Assembly (NCBI RefSeq): GCF_003856975.1
Contig: NZ_CP033107.1
Span: 620,001 to 684,000, forward strand
Length of the DNA: 64,000 nucleotides
Direction: 5' to 3'
Source: Plantibacter sp. PA-3-X8
Lineage (GTDB): Bacteria > Actinomycetota > Actinomycetes > Actinomycetales > Microbacteriaceae
The translations under genes and the position numbers were made by a program. This document shows positions 1-6,361 of this stretch, in pieces (position 1 is the stretch's first letter; every line of letters begins with the position of its first letter). The notes beneath the pieces were generated by a model, which worked only from the letters and a program-made list of their open reading frames with translations, was not told the DNA's origin and searched no databases.

Positions 1-1
1 G

Positions 2-391
2 GCGGGGGACGCCGAGGCGATCATCACCGACGTCGCTCTCAGCGTGGAGGTCGCAGCCCGCGAGGCCCGTGGAACCGCGAGGTCGTTTGCCCGCTACGCC
101 AAGTCGTGGCGACAGGAGGCCGGAGTGCGCACCGGGAGCACCGCCGATCTCCTCCTCGACGTGCTGGTGGCCCTGCCGGTCTTCAGTGCCGAGCAGCTCG
201 CGGAGCGCTCGGGCCTCGCGGATCGGGCCGTGTACCGGGCCATCGAACAACTCGAAGCGTCCCGGATCATCGCAGAGGTCACGAATCGCAAGCGTGACCG
301 CGTGTACGCCGTCACCGACGTGCTCGACGAGTTCGAAGACCTCGACGACCGGATCCGGTCGCGGATCACCCGACTCCGCACAGCCACCTGA
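2..391 (+). CDS. Fic-family protein, C-terminal part (5' end outside window)
   Basis: The reading frame is open from base 2 and enters the window mid-gene, so only about 129 C-terminal residues are visible and the FIC catalytic motif (HxFx(D/E)GN) would lie upstream. The visible part has a helical region followed by a winged-helix-like segment (LLDVLVALPVFSAEQLAERS, then a recognition-like helix AVYRAIEQLEASRII) and an acidic tail. This layout is typical of the C-terminus of actinobacterial Fic/DOC proteins, which transfer AMP or another nucleotide to target proteins and often carry a C-terminal wHTH. Assignment rests on this tail only; a different wHTH protein is possible. No partner gene can be judged because the upstream side is missing. 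Confidence 0.6.
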   Translation, partial: AGDAEAIITDVALSVEVAAREARGTARSFARYAKSWRQEAGVRTGSTADLLLDVLVALPVFSAEQLAERSGLADRAVYRAIEQLEASRIIAEVTNRKRDRVYAVTDVLDEFEDLDDRIRSRITRLRTAT

Positions 392-640
392 ACGAGTGCA
401 CTGCCGGTCCTCGCCGCGAACTCCATCCGCCCGAGCCCCGTTTCAAGGCCGGCGAACGATGACTGCTTCGAGCCACCGCACCGTCTCTAGCCGAGCGGCG
501 CTCCGTCGCATCTGCAGCGACATCGCGCCGGCTCGTCGAGGAGCTGGTCCCAGGCGGATCGTTCGCGCATGGCGTGTCTCCCGAGACGGCAGTCATGGGA
601 GAGGAGCGGCTTCGGCCGCATAGCGCGCCTCAAGGGACGC

Positions 641-1243
641 TCATTCGGTGCCGTCGCCGGTTGATGCGAGGACATGCTCCGCGTACCCGCCACAGCCGGC
701 GTCCTCCCAGTTGTAGCTTTCGCCCGCGAGCCGCGTGCCGACGTACGCCTTCCACTCCGGCGTGCCGACTGCGGGGAGATCGATGGAGTTGCTGCGGCGT
801 TGATCCTCCGTCCGCTCCCACGGGAGGGAGAAGGTGAAGTCCAGGCCGAGTTCCGCCATGCATTGCGCCGCGATGAAGTTCCGGGTGACGAGCAGTTCCT
901 GCACCGCACGTTGCTGGGGCGTGAGCGTGCTCGGGTAGGTCACGAGCTTCGGGTCGGTGTCCGCATCGTAGACCGGCGTTCCGAAGGTGTTGCGCCGGCG
1001 GCCGTCCGCAGTCGTGATCGTGGGATCCGGATTCAGGTACGCGGAGACATCGACGCCACGGTCCTCGAGCGGGACGAATTCGAACGTGCCGACGGTGCGC
1101 TGTTCGGCTGCATACGCGGCCTGGGCGACCGCCGCCGCCCCGGTGCCAGCGAACACGCCGACACCGAGGGCGGCCACTAGGAGCGCTGTCATGGTTCGCG
1201 CTCGGCTCCGCGGGACCAGACGCGCAGCTCCTGGCGTCCCCAT
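641..1243 (-). CDS. Secreted or membrane-anchored cysteine-containing protein, unknown function
   Basis: About 200 residues. The start at 1243 is chosen because its ATG overlaps the TGA of the upstream gene (TGATG), which implies translational coupling. An N-terminal Arg-rich stretch precedes a hydrophobic segment (roughly residues 18-38, TALLVAALGVGVFAGTGAAA), so the protein is exported or anchored. The exported part contains a QCMAELG motif and, near the C-terminus, a GCGGYAEHVL motif. The same CM-x-E-x-G and late-Cys layout appears in the upstream gene and in the paralogue at 4198-4950, so they belong to one loose family. Function is unknown. Disulfide formation between the Cys residues outside the cell is an inference. 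Confidence 0.65.
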   Translation of the reverse strand: MGTPGAARLVPRSRARTMTALLVAALGVGVFAGTGAAAVAQAAYAAEQRTVGTFEFVPLEDRGVDVSAYLNPDPTITTADGRRRNTFGTPVYDADTDPKLVTYPSTLTPQQRAVQELLVTRNFIAAQCMAELGLDFTFSLPWERTEDQRRSNSIDLPAVGTPEWKAYVGTRLAGESYNWEDAGCGGYAEHVLASTGDGTE

Positions 1244-1962
1244 CAGTGTTCGAACCCTGCAGCAGCGTCGGCGGCGGTGACGCAGGCGCGCTCCCAGGTC
1301 CCCTGCTCCGACTCCGGGTAGCTGGAGTCGTACGCGTATGCGTCGATGATCCACTGGTGGGTCTCTTCCGGCGACAGACCGTCGGGCATACCGGCCGGCC
1401 GCTCGGCGTCAGCGAAGGGCGCGGTCTGCAGGGTCATGTCGACTTCACCGACGAACTCGTGGCCGCGGTCGGCCATGCAGGAGCGCATCGCGTCGATGTG
1501 GCGCTGGTACTGCGCCGCGAACGCCAGCGCGGTAGCTCGTTCCTCCGCGGTCGGGACGTACGCTGCCTCGGCCGCCGCGGACGCCGCGTCCCGCTGGACC
1601 CAGCACGGTTCCGCCGCGGCGTACCATGCCTCCTGGTCGACCTCGCTCAGCCCCGACGGCATCCCGTCGAAAGTGGTTCCGTCGAACGGGAACCCGGCCT
1701 CCACCATGCACGACTCCATCGTCAGGAGGCCCACCTGGCGGAACTCCTGCCACTTGTCCTGCAGGAAGAACTCGTCGATGTGAGCGGCATCGGTCGGTGG
1801 CGACGTCGGCGTCGGCGTCTCCGGGGAACTCGCCGAGGTCTCCGGAGCATCCGAGGAGTCCGTCGCGGGCCTCATGCTGAGCGCCTGCGCCGCCACGCCA
1901 CCGAACCCGCCGGCGGCCACCAGCCCGGCCGCGACCAGGATCAAGAACTTCTTGCGAGCCAT
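1243..1962 (-). CDS. Secreted four-cysteine protein with Pro/Thr-rich linker, unknown function
   Basis: The N-terminus MARKKFLILVAAGLVAAGG is a Sec-type signal or anchor, followed by a Ser/Thr/Pro linker and a globular domain of about 170 residues. Conserved landmarks are ESCMVEAGF, EPCW, RSCMADRGHEF and a C-terminal RACV, giving four Cys. The protein is clearly paralogous to the one at 4198-4950. Two ATGs in tandem (1965 and 1962) follow the RBS GGAG; the second has the better spacing and is used here. A TATAAA -10 on the minus strand overlaps the shared dyad motif at 1990-2007. The gene is divergent from padR and probably repressed by it. No enzymatic motif is visible. Confidence 0.7.
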   Translation of the reverse strand: MARKKFLILVAAGLVAAGGFGGVAAQALSMRPATDSSDAPETSASSPETPTPTSPPTDAAHIDEFFLQDKWQEFRQVGLLTMESCMVEAGFPFDGTTFDGMPSGLSEVDQEAWYAAAEPCWVQRDAASAAAEAAYVPTAEERATALAFAAQYQRHIDAMRSCMADRGHEFVGEVDMTLQTAPFADAERPAGMPDGLSPEETHQWIIDAYAYDSSYPESEQGTWERACVTAADAAAGFEH

Positions 1963-1989
1963 CATCTCTCCAACTTCGAACATCACGTT

Positions 1990-2007
1990 TATAGGAAGAT
2001 AGCCTGC
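1990..2007. promoter_or_regulatory. PadR-operator-like motif upstream of the secreted-protein gene
   Basis: The sequence TATAGGAAGATAGCCTGC keeps the left arm GGAAG-ATAG of a dyad seen complete at 4980-4997. Its TATA part overlaps the minus-strand -10 (TATAAA) of the gene starting at 1962. Binding by the adjacent PadR regulator is inferred from position and recurrence. Confidence 0.5.
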
Positions 2008-2067
2008 GAACAGGCGGGCCGCAAATTCCCCGTGATGTACGTTGCCCACAGAGAACACGAGTGGATT

Positions 2068-2090
2068 TATGGGCCGATAGCTTCCGTATA
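2068..2090. promoter_or_regulatory. PadR-operator-like motif overlapping the padR promoter
   Basis: TAT-GGGCC-GATAG-CTTCC-GTATA keeps the right arm (ATAG-CTTCC) of the motif and is bounded by TAT/ATA. It runs into a -10 TATACT at 2087-2092 that sits 6 nt before the padR ATG, so padR appears leaderless and autoregulated. This is an inference from sequence. Confidence 0.5.
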
Positions 2091-2098
2091 CTGTCCGC

Positions 2099-2458
2099 AT
2101 GGTCAAGCGTCGCCCCGGCACCCTGTTCCCCCTCGAGCTCGACATCCTCGACGTGGGCACAGTGCTGCAGGCGTCGGAGGGGTCCTTCTACGGATTCGCG
2201 CTCGCGAAACGCCTGGCCGGCCCCGAGGGGAAACTCGCCGCGCACGGCACCCTGTACAAGGCGCTCTCGCGGATGTCCGAAGCCGGCCTGATCGAGGAGG
2301 ACTGGGAGGACCACGAGATCGCGGCCGCCGAGGGTCGACCCCGAAGACGGATGTACCGCATCACGGCGGTCGGTGCCGCCGCACGGAACCGCGAGCACGC
2401 ACGACTCGTCGACGAGCACCGCGTCGCGGCTCGCGTCGCCGACCAGGGGATCGCATGA
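2099..2458 (+). CDS. PadR-family transcriptional regulator
   Basis: This 119-residue protein has the PadR winged-helix layout: LDILDVGTVLQ, GSFYGFALAKRL, then GTLYKALSRMSEAGLIEEDWE (recognition helix and wing) and RRRMYRITAVGAAA. PadR proteins are usually local repressors of an adjacent membrane or efflux gene. The start at 2099 lies 6 nt after a TATACT -10, consistent with a leaderless mRNA. The TGA overlaps the next ATG (ATGA at 2455), so it is co-translated with the membrane protein that follows. The divergent secreted-protein gene and the paralogue at 4950 share its dyad motif, which makes them likely regulon members. Confidence 0.85.
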   Translation: MVKRRPGTLFPLELDILDVGTVLQASEGSFYGFALAKRLAGPEGKLAAHGTLYKALSRMSEAGLIEEDWEDHEIAAAEGRPRRRMYRITAVGAAARNREHARLVDEHRVAARVADQGIA

Positions 2459-3201
2459 GCCTGCTCCACACGAGGACGTTCAACACCACGGCGCACTGGG
2501 TCCTCGCTTGGTGCGCTCAGTACACCCGCGACCTGCCCGAGGAGGTCGCCGCCGCGCGGCGCGATGAGCTCGCCTCAGACCTGCATGAGCACGCGCTCTG
2601 GGCGGACGAGGCCGGATGGTCGGCCGGGCGCCTTCGCCGGGACATCGTCCGGCGACTCGTCACCGGGAGCATCCACGACGTGACCTGGCGCGCCCACCAG
2701 CTCGGTCGCAGCGCACTGGCCGACCCACGCCACGGCAAGACCGTGCGGACCGCTCAGCGCATCACGTCCTGGATGCTCGCGCTCGGCGTCACCCTGACCG
2801 TCCTCGGCGGGTACACCTACGCGCGGATCATCCGCGCCATCATCATCGACGACCTCCGGGTCCCGCCGCTGATGGCGATGCTCGTCGGTGTGCTCGCCGT
2901 CCTGTCATTGGTCGGGACCGCACTGACAGCCCGACGCCGCACTCGCATCGTCGGTGCGGTCGCGCTCGCGCCGCCCACGCTCCTGCTCGGGTACGTCGCC
3001 GTCGAATCGCTCAGCCTGATCAGCGCCACCGGTGTGCAGATCGCCTTCTGGGCCGACCACCTGACGGCGACCGCCGGAAGCCTCGGGCTCCTCGCCGCCG
3101 GTGTCGGGATCAGTTCCCTCCTCGGCCTCGTCGCTGCCGCGATCTGGTGGTGGCCGCCCACCACGTCGATGCCGGCGACCGAGGCGGGCGCGGAGAGCTG
3201 A
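2455..3201 (+). CDS. Polytopic membrane protein coupled to PadR, unknown function
   Basis: The protein has 248 residues. The N-terminal half is soluble and charged (WCAQYTRDLPEEVAAARRDE followed by a SDLHEHALWADEAG segment). It is followed by four or more hydrophobic helices (about residues 103-125, 138-158, 165-190 and 205-232). The charged helix with ARRDELASDLHEH resembles the N-terminal segment of actinobacterial membrane proteins that pair with PadR regulators. It starts inside the padR stop codon (ATGA overlap), so the pair forms a unit. A role in sensing membrane state for PadR is an inference from pairing. No transporter or enzyme motif is seen. Confidence 0.75.
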   Translation: MSLLHTRTFNTTAHWVLAWCAQYTRDLPEEVAAARRDELASDLHEHALWADEAGWSAGRLRRDIVRRLVTGSIHDVTWRAHQLGRSALADPRHGKTVRTAQRITSWMLALGVTLTVLGGYTYARIIRAIIIDDLRVPPLMAMLVGVLAVLSLVGTALTARRRTRIVGAVALAPPTLLLGYVAVESLSLISATGVQIAFWADHLTATAGSLGLLAAGVGISSLLGLVAAAIWWWPPTTSMPATEAGAES

Positions 3202-3225
3202 CCACGGAAGTGGTGGCGCTGCAGC

Positions 3226-4047
3226 TCAGGACATCCCGATGGCGAACGCCATGATCGCCTGCTGCACGGGGAGCAGCGACGCCTTGAACCGGTGACCAAC
3301 GAAGGCGGGGTGCTCGATGGCGTCGGCGCTGACCTCCTCGCCGCGGGTGAACGGCGGGCAGGGGTTGAGCAGGACGCCGGCCGGTGCGCTGTCGAGCAGG
3401 GCTGCGGTGATCTGGAACGGCTCCAGCTGCGCCACGTGCTCGCCGAACCCGTCGGTGAGGATGACGTCGGCCGTGCGGACGGCGGTTTCCAGATCGTCGG
3501 TCCACACCGCACCGGGGATCGCGAGCTCCGCGGGGCAGCACTGCGCCAGATCGAGACCCAGCACTCTGGCGGCTTCCTGCCATGCCTGGGCGATGTTGCC
3601 GTCGGCGCCGACGAAGAGGAACCGCCGCCCGTCGAGCCCGCGCCGCTCACGGATCGCAAAGAAGTCGGACAGCACTTCGCAGGGGTGATTGACGTCGGTC
3701 ATCGCATTCACGACGGGGAGCGCCGCGGCCTCGGCCAGCTGTTCGAGGACGCCGATGTCGCCGTGCCGCACGATCATGATGTCGGCCCACGATTCGAGGT
3801 ACCGGGCGACGTCGGCGAGCGCCTCCGACTTGTCCAGGGTCTCGCTGGGGAACACGATCGGCTGCAGCCCCATCAGGGCGGCCCCGCGCTCGAAGGAGAC
3901 CCGCGTGCGCAGGCTGGTCGGCGGGAAGAACATGACGGCGGATCCGTCGAAGCTCGGCCCGAATCCGTCGCGGTAGGCCTCGGCGAGACGGAACACCTCG
4001 TCGACGTCCGCGGGTGACCAATCGTCCAATCGAACCAAGTTGCGCAT
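3226..4047 (-). CDS. Aspartate/ornithine carbamoyltransferase-family protein, atypical
   Basis: About 273 residues with the ATCase/OTCase fold signatures: an N-terminal carbamoyl-phosphate loop SLRTRVSFERG (canonical S-T-R-T-R), a DVNHPCEVLSDFF segment equivalent to the HPxQ motif, and a C-terminal NPCPPFTRGEEV in the place of the ATCase-type HPGPxNRGVEI loop. The protein is shorter than typical OTC (about 310-330) and mixes OTC-like and ATC-like features, so the second substrate cannot be named. It stands alone, with no arginine or pyrimidine genes nearby. The ATG at 4047 sits 6 nt after a TAGGCT -10, which favours it over GTG 4050. It is convergent with the PadR unit. Confidence 0.75.
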   Translation of the reverse strand: MRNLVRLDDWSPADVDEVFRLAEAYRDGFGPSFDGSAVMFFPPTSLRTRVSFERGAALMGLQPIVFPSETLDKSEALADVARYLESWADIMIVRHGDIGVLEQLAEAAALPVVNAMTDVNHPCEVLSDFFAIRERRGLDGRRFLFVGADGNIAQAWQEAARVLGLDLAQCCPAELAIPGAVWTDDLETAVRTADVILTDGFGEHVAQLEPFQITAALLDSAPAGVLLNPCPPFTRGEEVSADAIEHPAFVGHRFKASLLPVQQAIMAFAIGMS

Positions 4048-4197
4048 CACGCGAGCCTACGGACGATTCGAGGGTTGCTCAGAGAGCGTCGATGCCGCCA
4101 CCCGCCGGACGCACTCACCCATTGCTTGGGCCGGAGCATGGCCCGCGTTCTCGCTCCGACGTGTCGGAACGAGAACGCGGGCGTCTCGACAGACCGA

Positions 4198-4950
4198 TCA
4201 GTGACCCGGCCCACCGTAGGCGGCGTCGGCGACGAATCCGCAGGACGCGTCCCAGGTGCTCTGCTCCGACTCGGGGTAGCTGGAGTCGTAGCCGGTCGCA
4301 TCCAACTTCCACTGGTGGCTCTCCTCCGGAGACAGGCCGTCGGGCATCCCGGTCGCCTGCTGACCTTCGGGATACGGGTAGGCCTGGAGTGTCATGTCGA
4401 CGGCGCCCACGAACTCGTGGCCGCGGTCGGCCATGCATGAGCGCATCGCATCGATCCAGCCCTGATACTGCGTCGCGAACGCCAGTGCCGTGGCACGCTC
4501 CTCCTCGGTCGGCACGTAGGCCGCCTCGGCAGCAGCGGTCGCCGCGTCACGCTCCTCACGACAGGGGACCGCGGCCGCCTGCCAGGCGTCCTGGTCGGCC
4601 TCGCTCAGACCTGGCGGCATCCCGTCGAAGCTGGTGTCGTCGAACCCGAACCCCGCTTCGGTCATGCAGGACGCCATCGCGGCTTTACCGACCTCGAAGA
4701 ATCGCTGCCAGAGGCCCTGCAGGTAGAACTCGTTGATGTGCGTGGACTCGGTGGGCGGCGTGGTCGCGGCCGGCGTCTCGGTCGGCGTCTCGGTCGGCGT
4801 CTCGGTCGGCGTCGCGCTCGCGGTCGGCGTCGCGGTCGCCTCCGCCGGCGCCTTCGCGGAGCTCGCCACGGCCTGCGCTGCCACACCGCCGAGTCCGCCG
4901 GCGACCACCAGTCCGGACGTGAGCAGTACCAGGATCTTCTTGTGAATCAT
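4198..4950 (-). CDS. Secreted four-cysteine protein with TPTE repeat linker (paralogue of 1243-1962)
   Basis: About 250 residues. A signal or anchor segment (KKILVLLTSGLVVAGGLGG) is followed by a Thr/Pro/Glu linker with repeats of the unit ETPT and a globular domain. That domain has the same landmarks as the protein at 1243-1962 (ASCMTEAGFGFD, VPCREERDAA, RSCMADRGHEF, final SCGF). Overall similarity over the globular domain is high, pointing to duplication. Tandem ATGs at 4953 and 4950 follow GGGGGAG; the second is used by analogy with the paralogue. The minus-strand promoter has TATAAA embedded in the complete GGAAG-ATAG-CTTCC dyad. Unlike the first copy it has no coupled downstream partner. 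Function is unknown. Confidence 0.7.
   Translation of the reverse strand: MIHKKILVLLTSGLVVAGGLGGVAAQAVASSAKAPAEATATPTASATPTETPTETPTETPAATTPPTESTHINEFYLQGLWQRFFEVGKAAMASCMTEAGFGFDDTSFDGMPPGLSEADQDAWQAAAVPCREERDAATAAAEAAYVPTEEERATALAFATQYQGWIDAMRSCMADRGHEFVGAVDMTLQAYPYPEGQQATGMPDGLSPEESHQWKLDATGYDSSYPESEQSTWDASCGFVADAAYGGPGH
4772..4816. repeat. 12-bp tandem repeat encoding the TPTE linker
   Basis: The unit GGCGTCTCGGTC occurs three times in a row (4772, 4784, 4796) followed by a degenerate fourth copy. It encodes the Glu-Thr-Pro-Thr linker of the secreted protein on the minus strand. Copy number could vary between strains without a frameshift because the unit is 12 bp. Confidence 0.8.
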
Positions 4951-4979
4951 CATCTCCCCCAATGTTCATGGAACGTGTT

Positions 4980-4997
4980 TATAGGAAGATAGCTTCC
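4980..4997. promoter_or_regulatory. Complete PadR-operator-like dyad upstream of the second secreted paralogue
   Basis: TATA is followed by GGAAG (4984-4988), ATAG and CTTCC (4993-4997), a perfect 5-bp inverted repeat with a 4-nt spacer. The TATAAA -10 of the minus-strand gene overlaps it. Related sites at 1990 and 2068 flank padR, which suggests one regulator controls all three promoters. Confidence 0.55.
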
Positions 4998-5086
4998 TCA
5001 AGTGGATGGCGCAACCGGTCCCTGAGCCGGAACACGTCTCCCGGCCACTCGTCGAGCGATGCGGCGGTGCCTCTACCCTGGGCCGT

Positions 5087-5923
5087 GTGAGCATTCCTCG
5101 GAACGACAGTGGGCCGGTGCGCGGCTGGATCGGCCCGGACTGGGAAGCGACCGTCGACGCCCGTCGACTGGATGAGTTGCGCTGGAAGGTCGAGCAGGAG
5201 CTCAGCACCCTCAGCGGGTTCCGACGCCGACTGAAGACCGAGGGTGAGTATCTCGTACCCGGGCTGGCCATCGGCATCCCGTTCCTGATCCCCCAGGCCT
5301 TCGGGCTGGTCGAAGCGCTCACCGCCGCGCCCGAGCCGAGCATCGACGCGTTCGGCGAGTGGATCTCGAGGCCGGCGGTCGCGGGCTGGCTGATCGTGAG
5401 CGCCCTCTTGTTCTGCTTCTCGCTGGTGTCGGTCCCGATGCGAGCGCTGGGGGAGTTCCGGATCTACCGCCGGGGCGGCTGGCTCGCCCTCCAGGCCCCG
5501 ACGGGCCTTGTCCAGTGGGGCGGCGAGGCCCCGACCCTGATCGCCTACGATCATCGGCTGGTCGGCGGCAGCCGCGACACCGTCGAGCGGGACCTCCGCA
5601 ACCCGTTCATGCTCGTCTCGGGACCACGCATGCCGGTGTGGGTGTTCGCCGGAGCGCTGCGCTCGGTGCGGGCGAGCACGGTGGCACGCTCCCTCAGCAT
5701 CCACCGCCTGGCGGTGCTCAGACAGGAGATCGGCGTGTTGCGCGCCATCCCAGCACCGATGGTGTTCCCGCAGACCGACGGTTGCCTGTTCTGCGCCCAG
5801 GACGAGGGATTGCTCACCGTCGCCCTGCCACGACCAGTGAAAGCCGGCCAGCGGATCCGACTCGCCCGGGTCAAACTCTCTCGCGCCGAGCGGGAGAGCG
5901 TCACGATCGGCCATCCGTCCTGA
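5087..5923 (+). CDS. Membrane protein of unknown function
   Basis: About 278 residues from GTG 5087. This start is preferred over an upstream ATG at 5006 because a TACCCT -10 (5074-5079) ends 7 nt before it, and the first 27 codons of the longer frame have no conserved look. The protein has a charged N-terminal helix (RRLDELRWKVEQELSTLSGF), two hydrophobic segments (VPGLAIGIPFLIPQAFGLVE and GWLIVSALLFCFSLVSVPMR), then a soluble C-terminal domain with a late CLFC pair. I do not recognise a family. It stands alone between divergent and co-directional unrelated genes. Confidence 0.65.
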   Translation: MSIPRNDSGPVRGWIGPDWEATVDARRLDELRWKVEQELSTLSGFRRRLKTEGEYLVPGLAIGIPFLIPQAFGLVEALTAAPEPSIDAFGEWISRPAVAGWLIVSALLFCFSLVSVPMRALGEFRIYRRGGWLALQAPTGLVQWGGEAPTLIAYDHRLVGGSRDTVERDLRNPFMLVSGPRMPVWVFAGALRSVRASTVARSLSIHRLAVLRQEIGVLRAIPAPMVFPQTDGCLFCAQDEGLLTVALPRPVKAGQRIRLARVKLSRAERESVTIGHPS

Positions 5924-5974
5924 TCGCTGATCGGCCCGGGGCTGTTGGTCACCAGTCACTGGCATCATCGACCC

Positions 5975-6319
5975 ATGAGTGAATCCCCGATCGAACGAAC
6001 GACCCTGAGCACGGTGACGCTCGATGGGGCTCCGAGCTTCGCCTCCGTCGAAGTGCGACGCATCACGATCGCCCCCGACTTCCACGTCGGGGCGCACTGG
6101 CACAACGGCCCGGTCTTCGGCACCATCGAAACCGGCTCCGTGAACTTCCAAGTGGGGACCGGGCCTCAGACCGTCCTGCGCGCCGGCGACACATTCCATG
6201 AGCCGGCGAACGAGACGATCGTCTTCGACGCGACCGACGAGGGCGTCACCTTCCTCGCCTGGTTCCCGATGCCGGTCGGCGTCGAGCCGGAACTGACGAT
6301 GGGTGAAGCGCCGAACTGA
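5975..6319 (+). CDS. Small cupin-domain protein
   Basis: This 114-residue protein is a single cupin beta-barrel. Motif 1 reads HVGAHWHNGPVFGTIETGS, with metal-ligand candidates at the two His and later Glu, and motif 2 is a looser AGDTFHEPANET with one His. Small cupins of this kind bind a metal and act as isomerases, dioxygenases or sensors; the substrate cannot be read from sequence. The ATG at 5975 is used because the 10 preceding in-frame codons have no RBS. It is convergent with the histidine kinase gene and shows no operon partner. Confidence 0.75.
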   Translation: MSESPIERTTLSTVTLDGAPSFASVEVRRITIAPDFHVGAHWHNGPVFGTIETGSVNFQVGTGPQTVLRAGDTFHEPANETIVFDATDEGVTFLAWFPMPVGVEPELTMGEAPN

Positions 6320-6361
6320 GACCGACCTGCAACCAGAGGCTCTGACGCGAAGCGGATTCCG

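Noticed and set aside
392..640. A gene between the Fic fragment and the first secreted protein
   Set aside because: Every frame here is a short Arg- or Ser-rich shadow without RBS; I see no gene in these 249 bases.
1246..3201. A 651-codon plus-strand frame spanning two gene areas
   Set aside because: Only the last 248 codons form a protein-like membrane protein; the earlier part is antisense to the secreted Cys protein and to padR in another frame.
4772..4816. CRISPR array
   Set aside because: The repeats are 12 bp, contiguous and in-frame inside a coding region, with no spacers.
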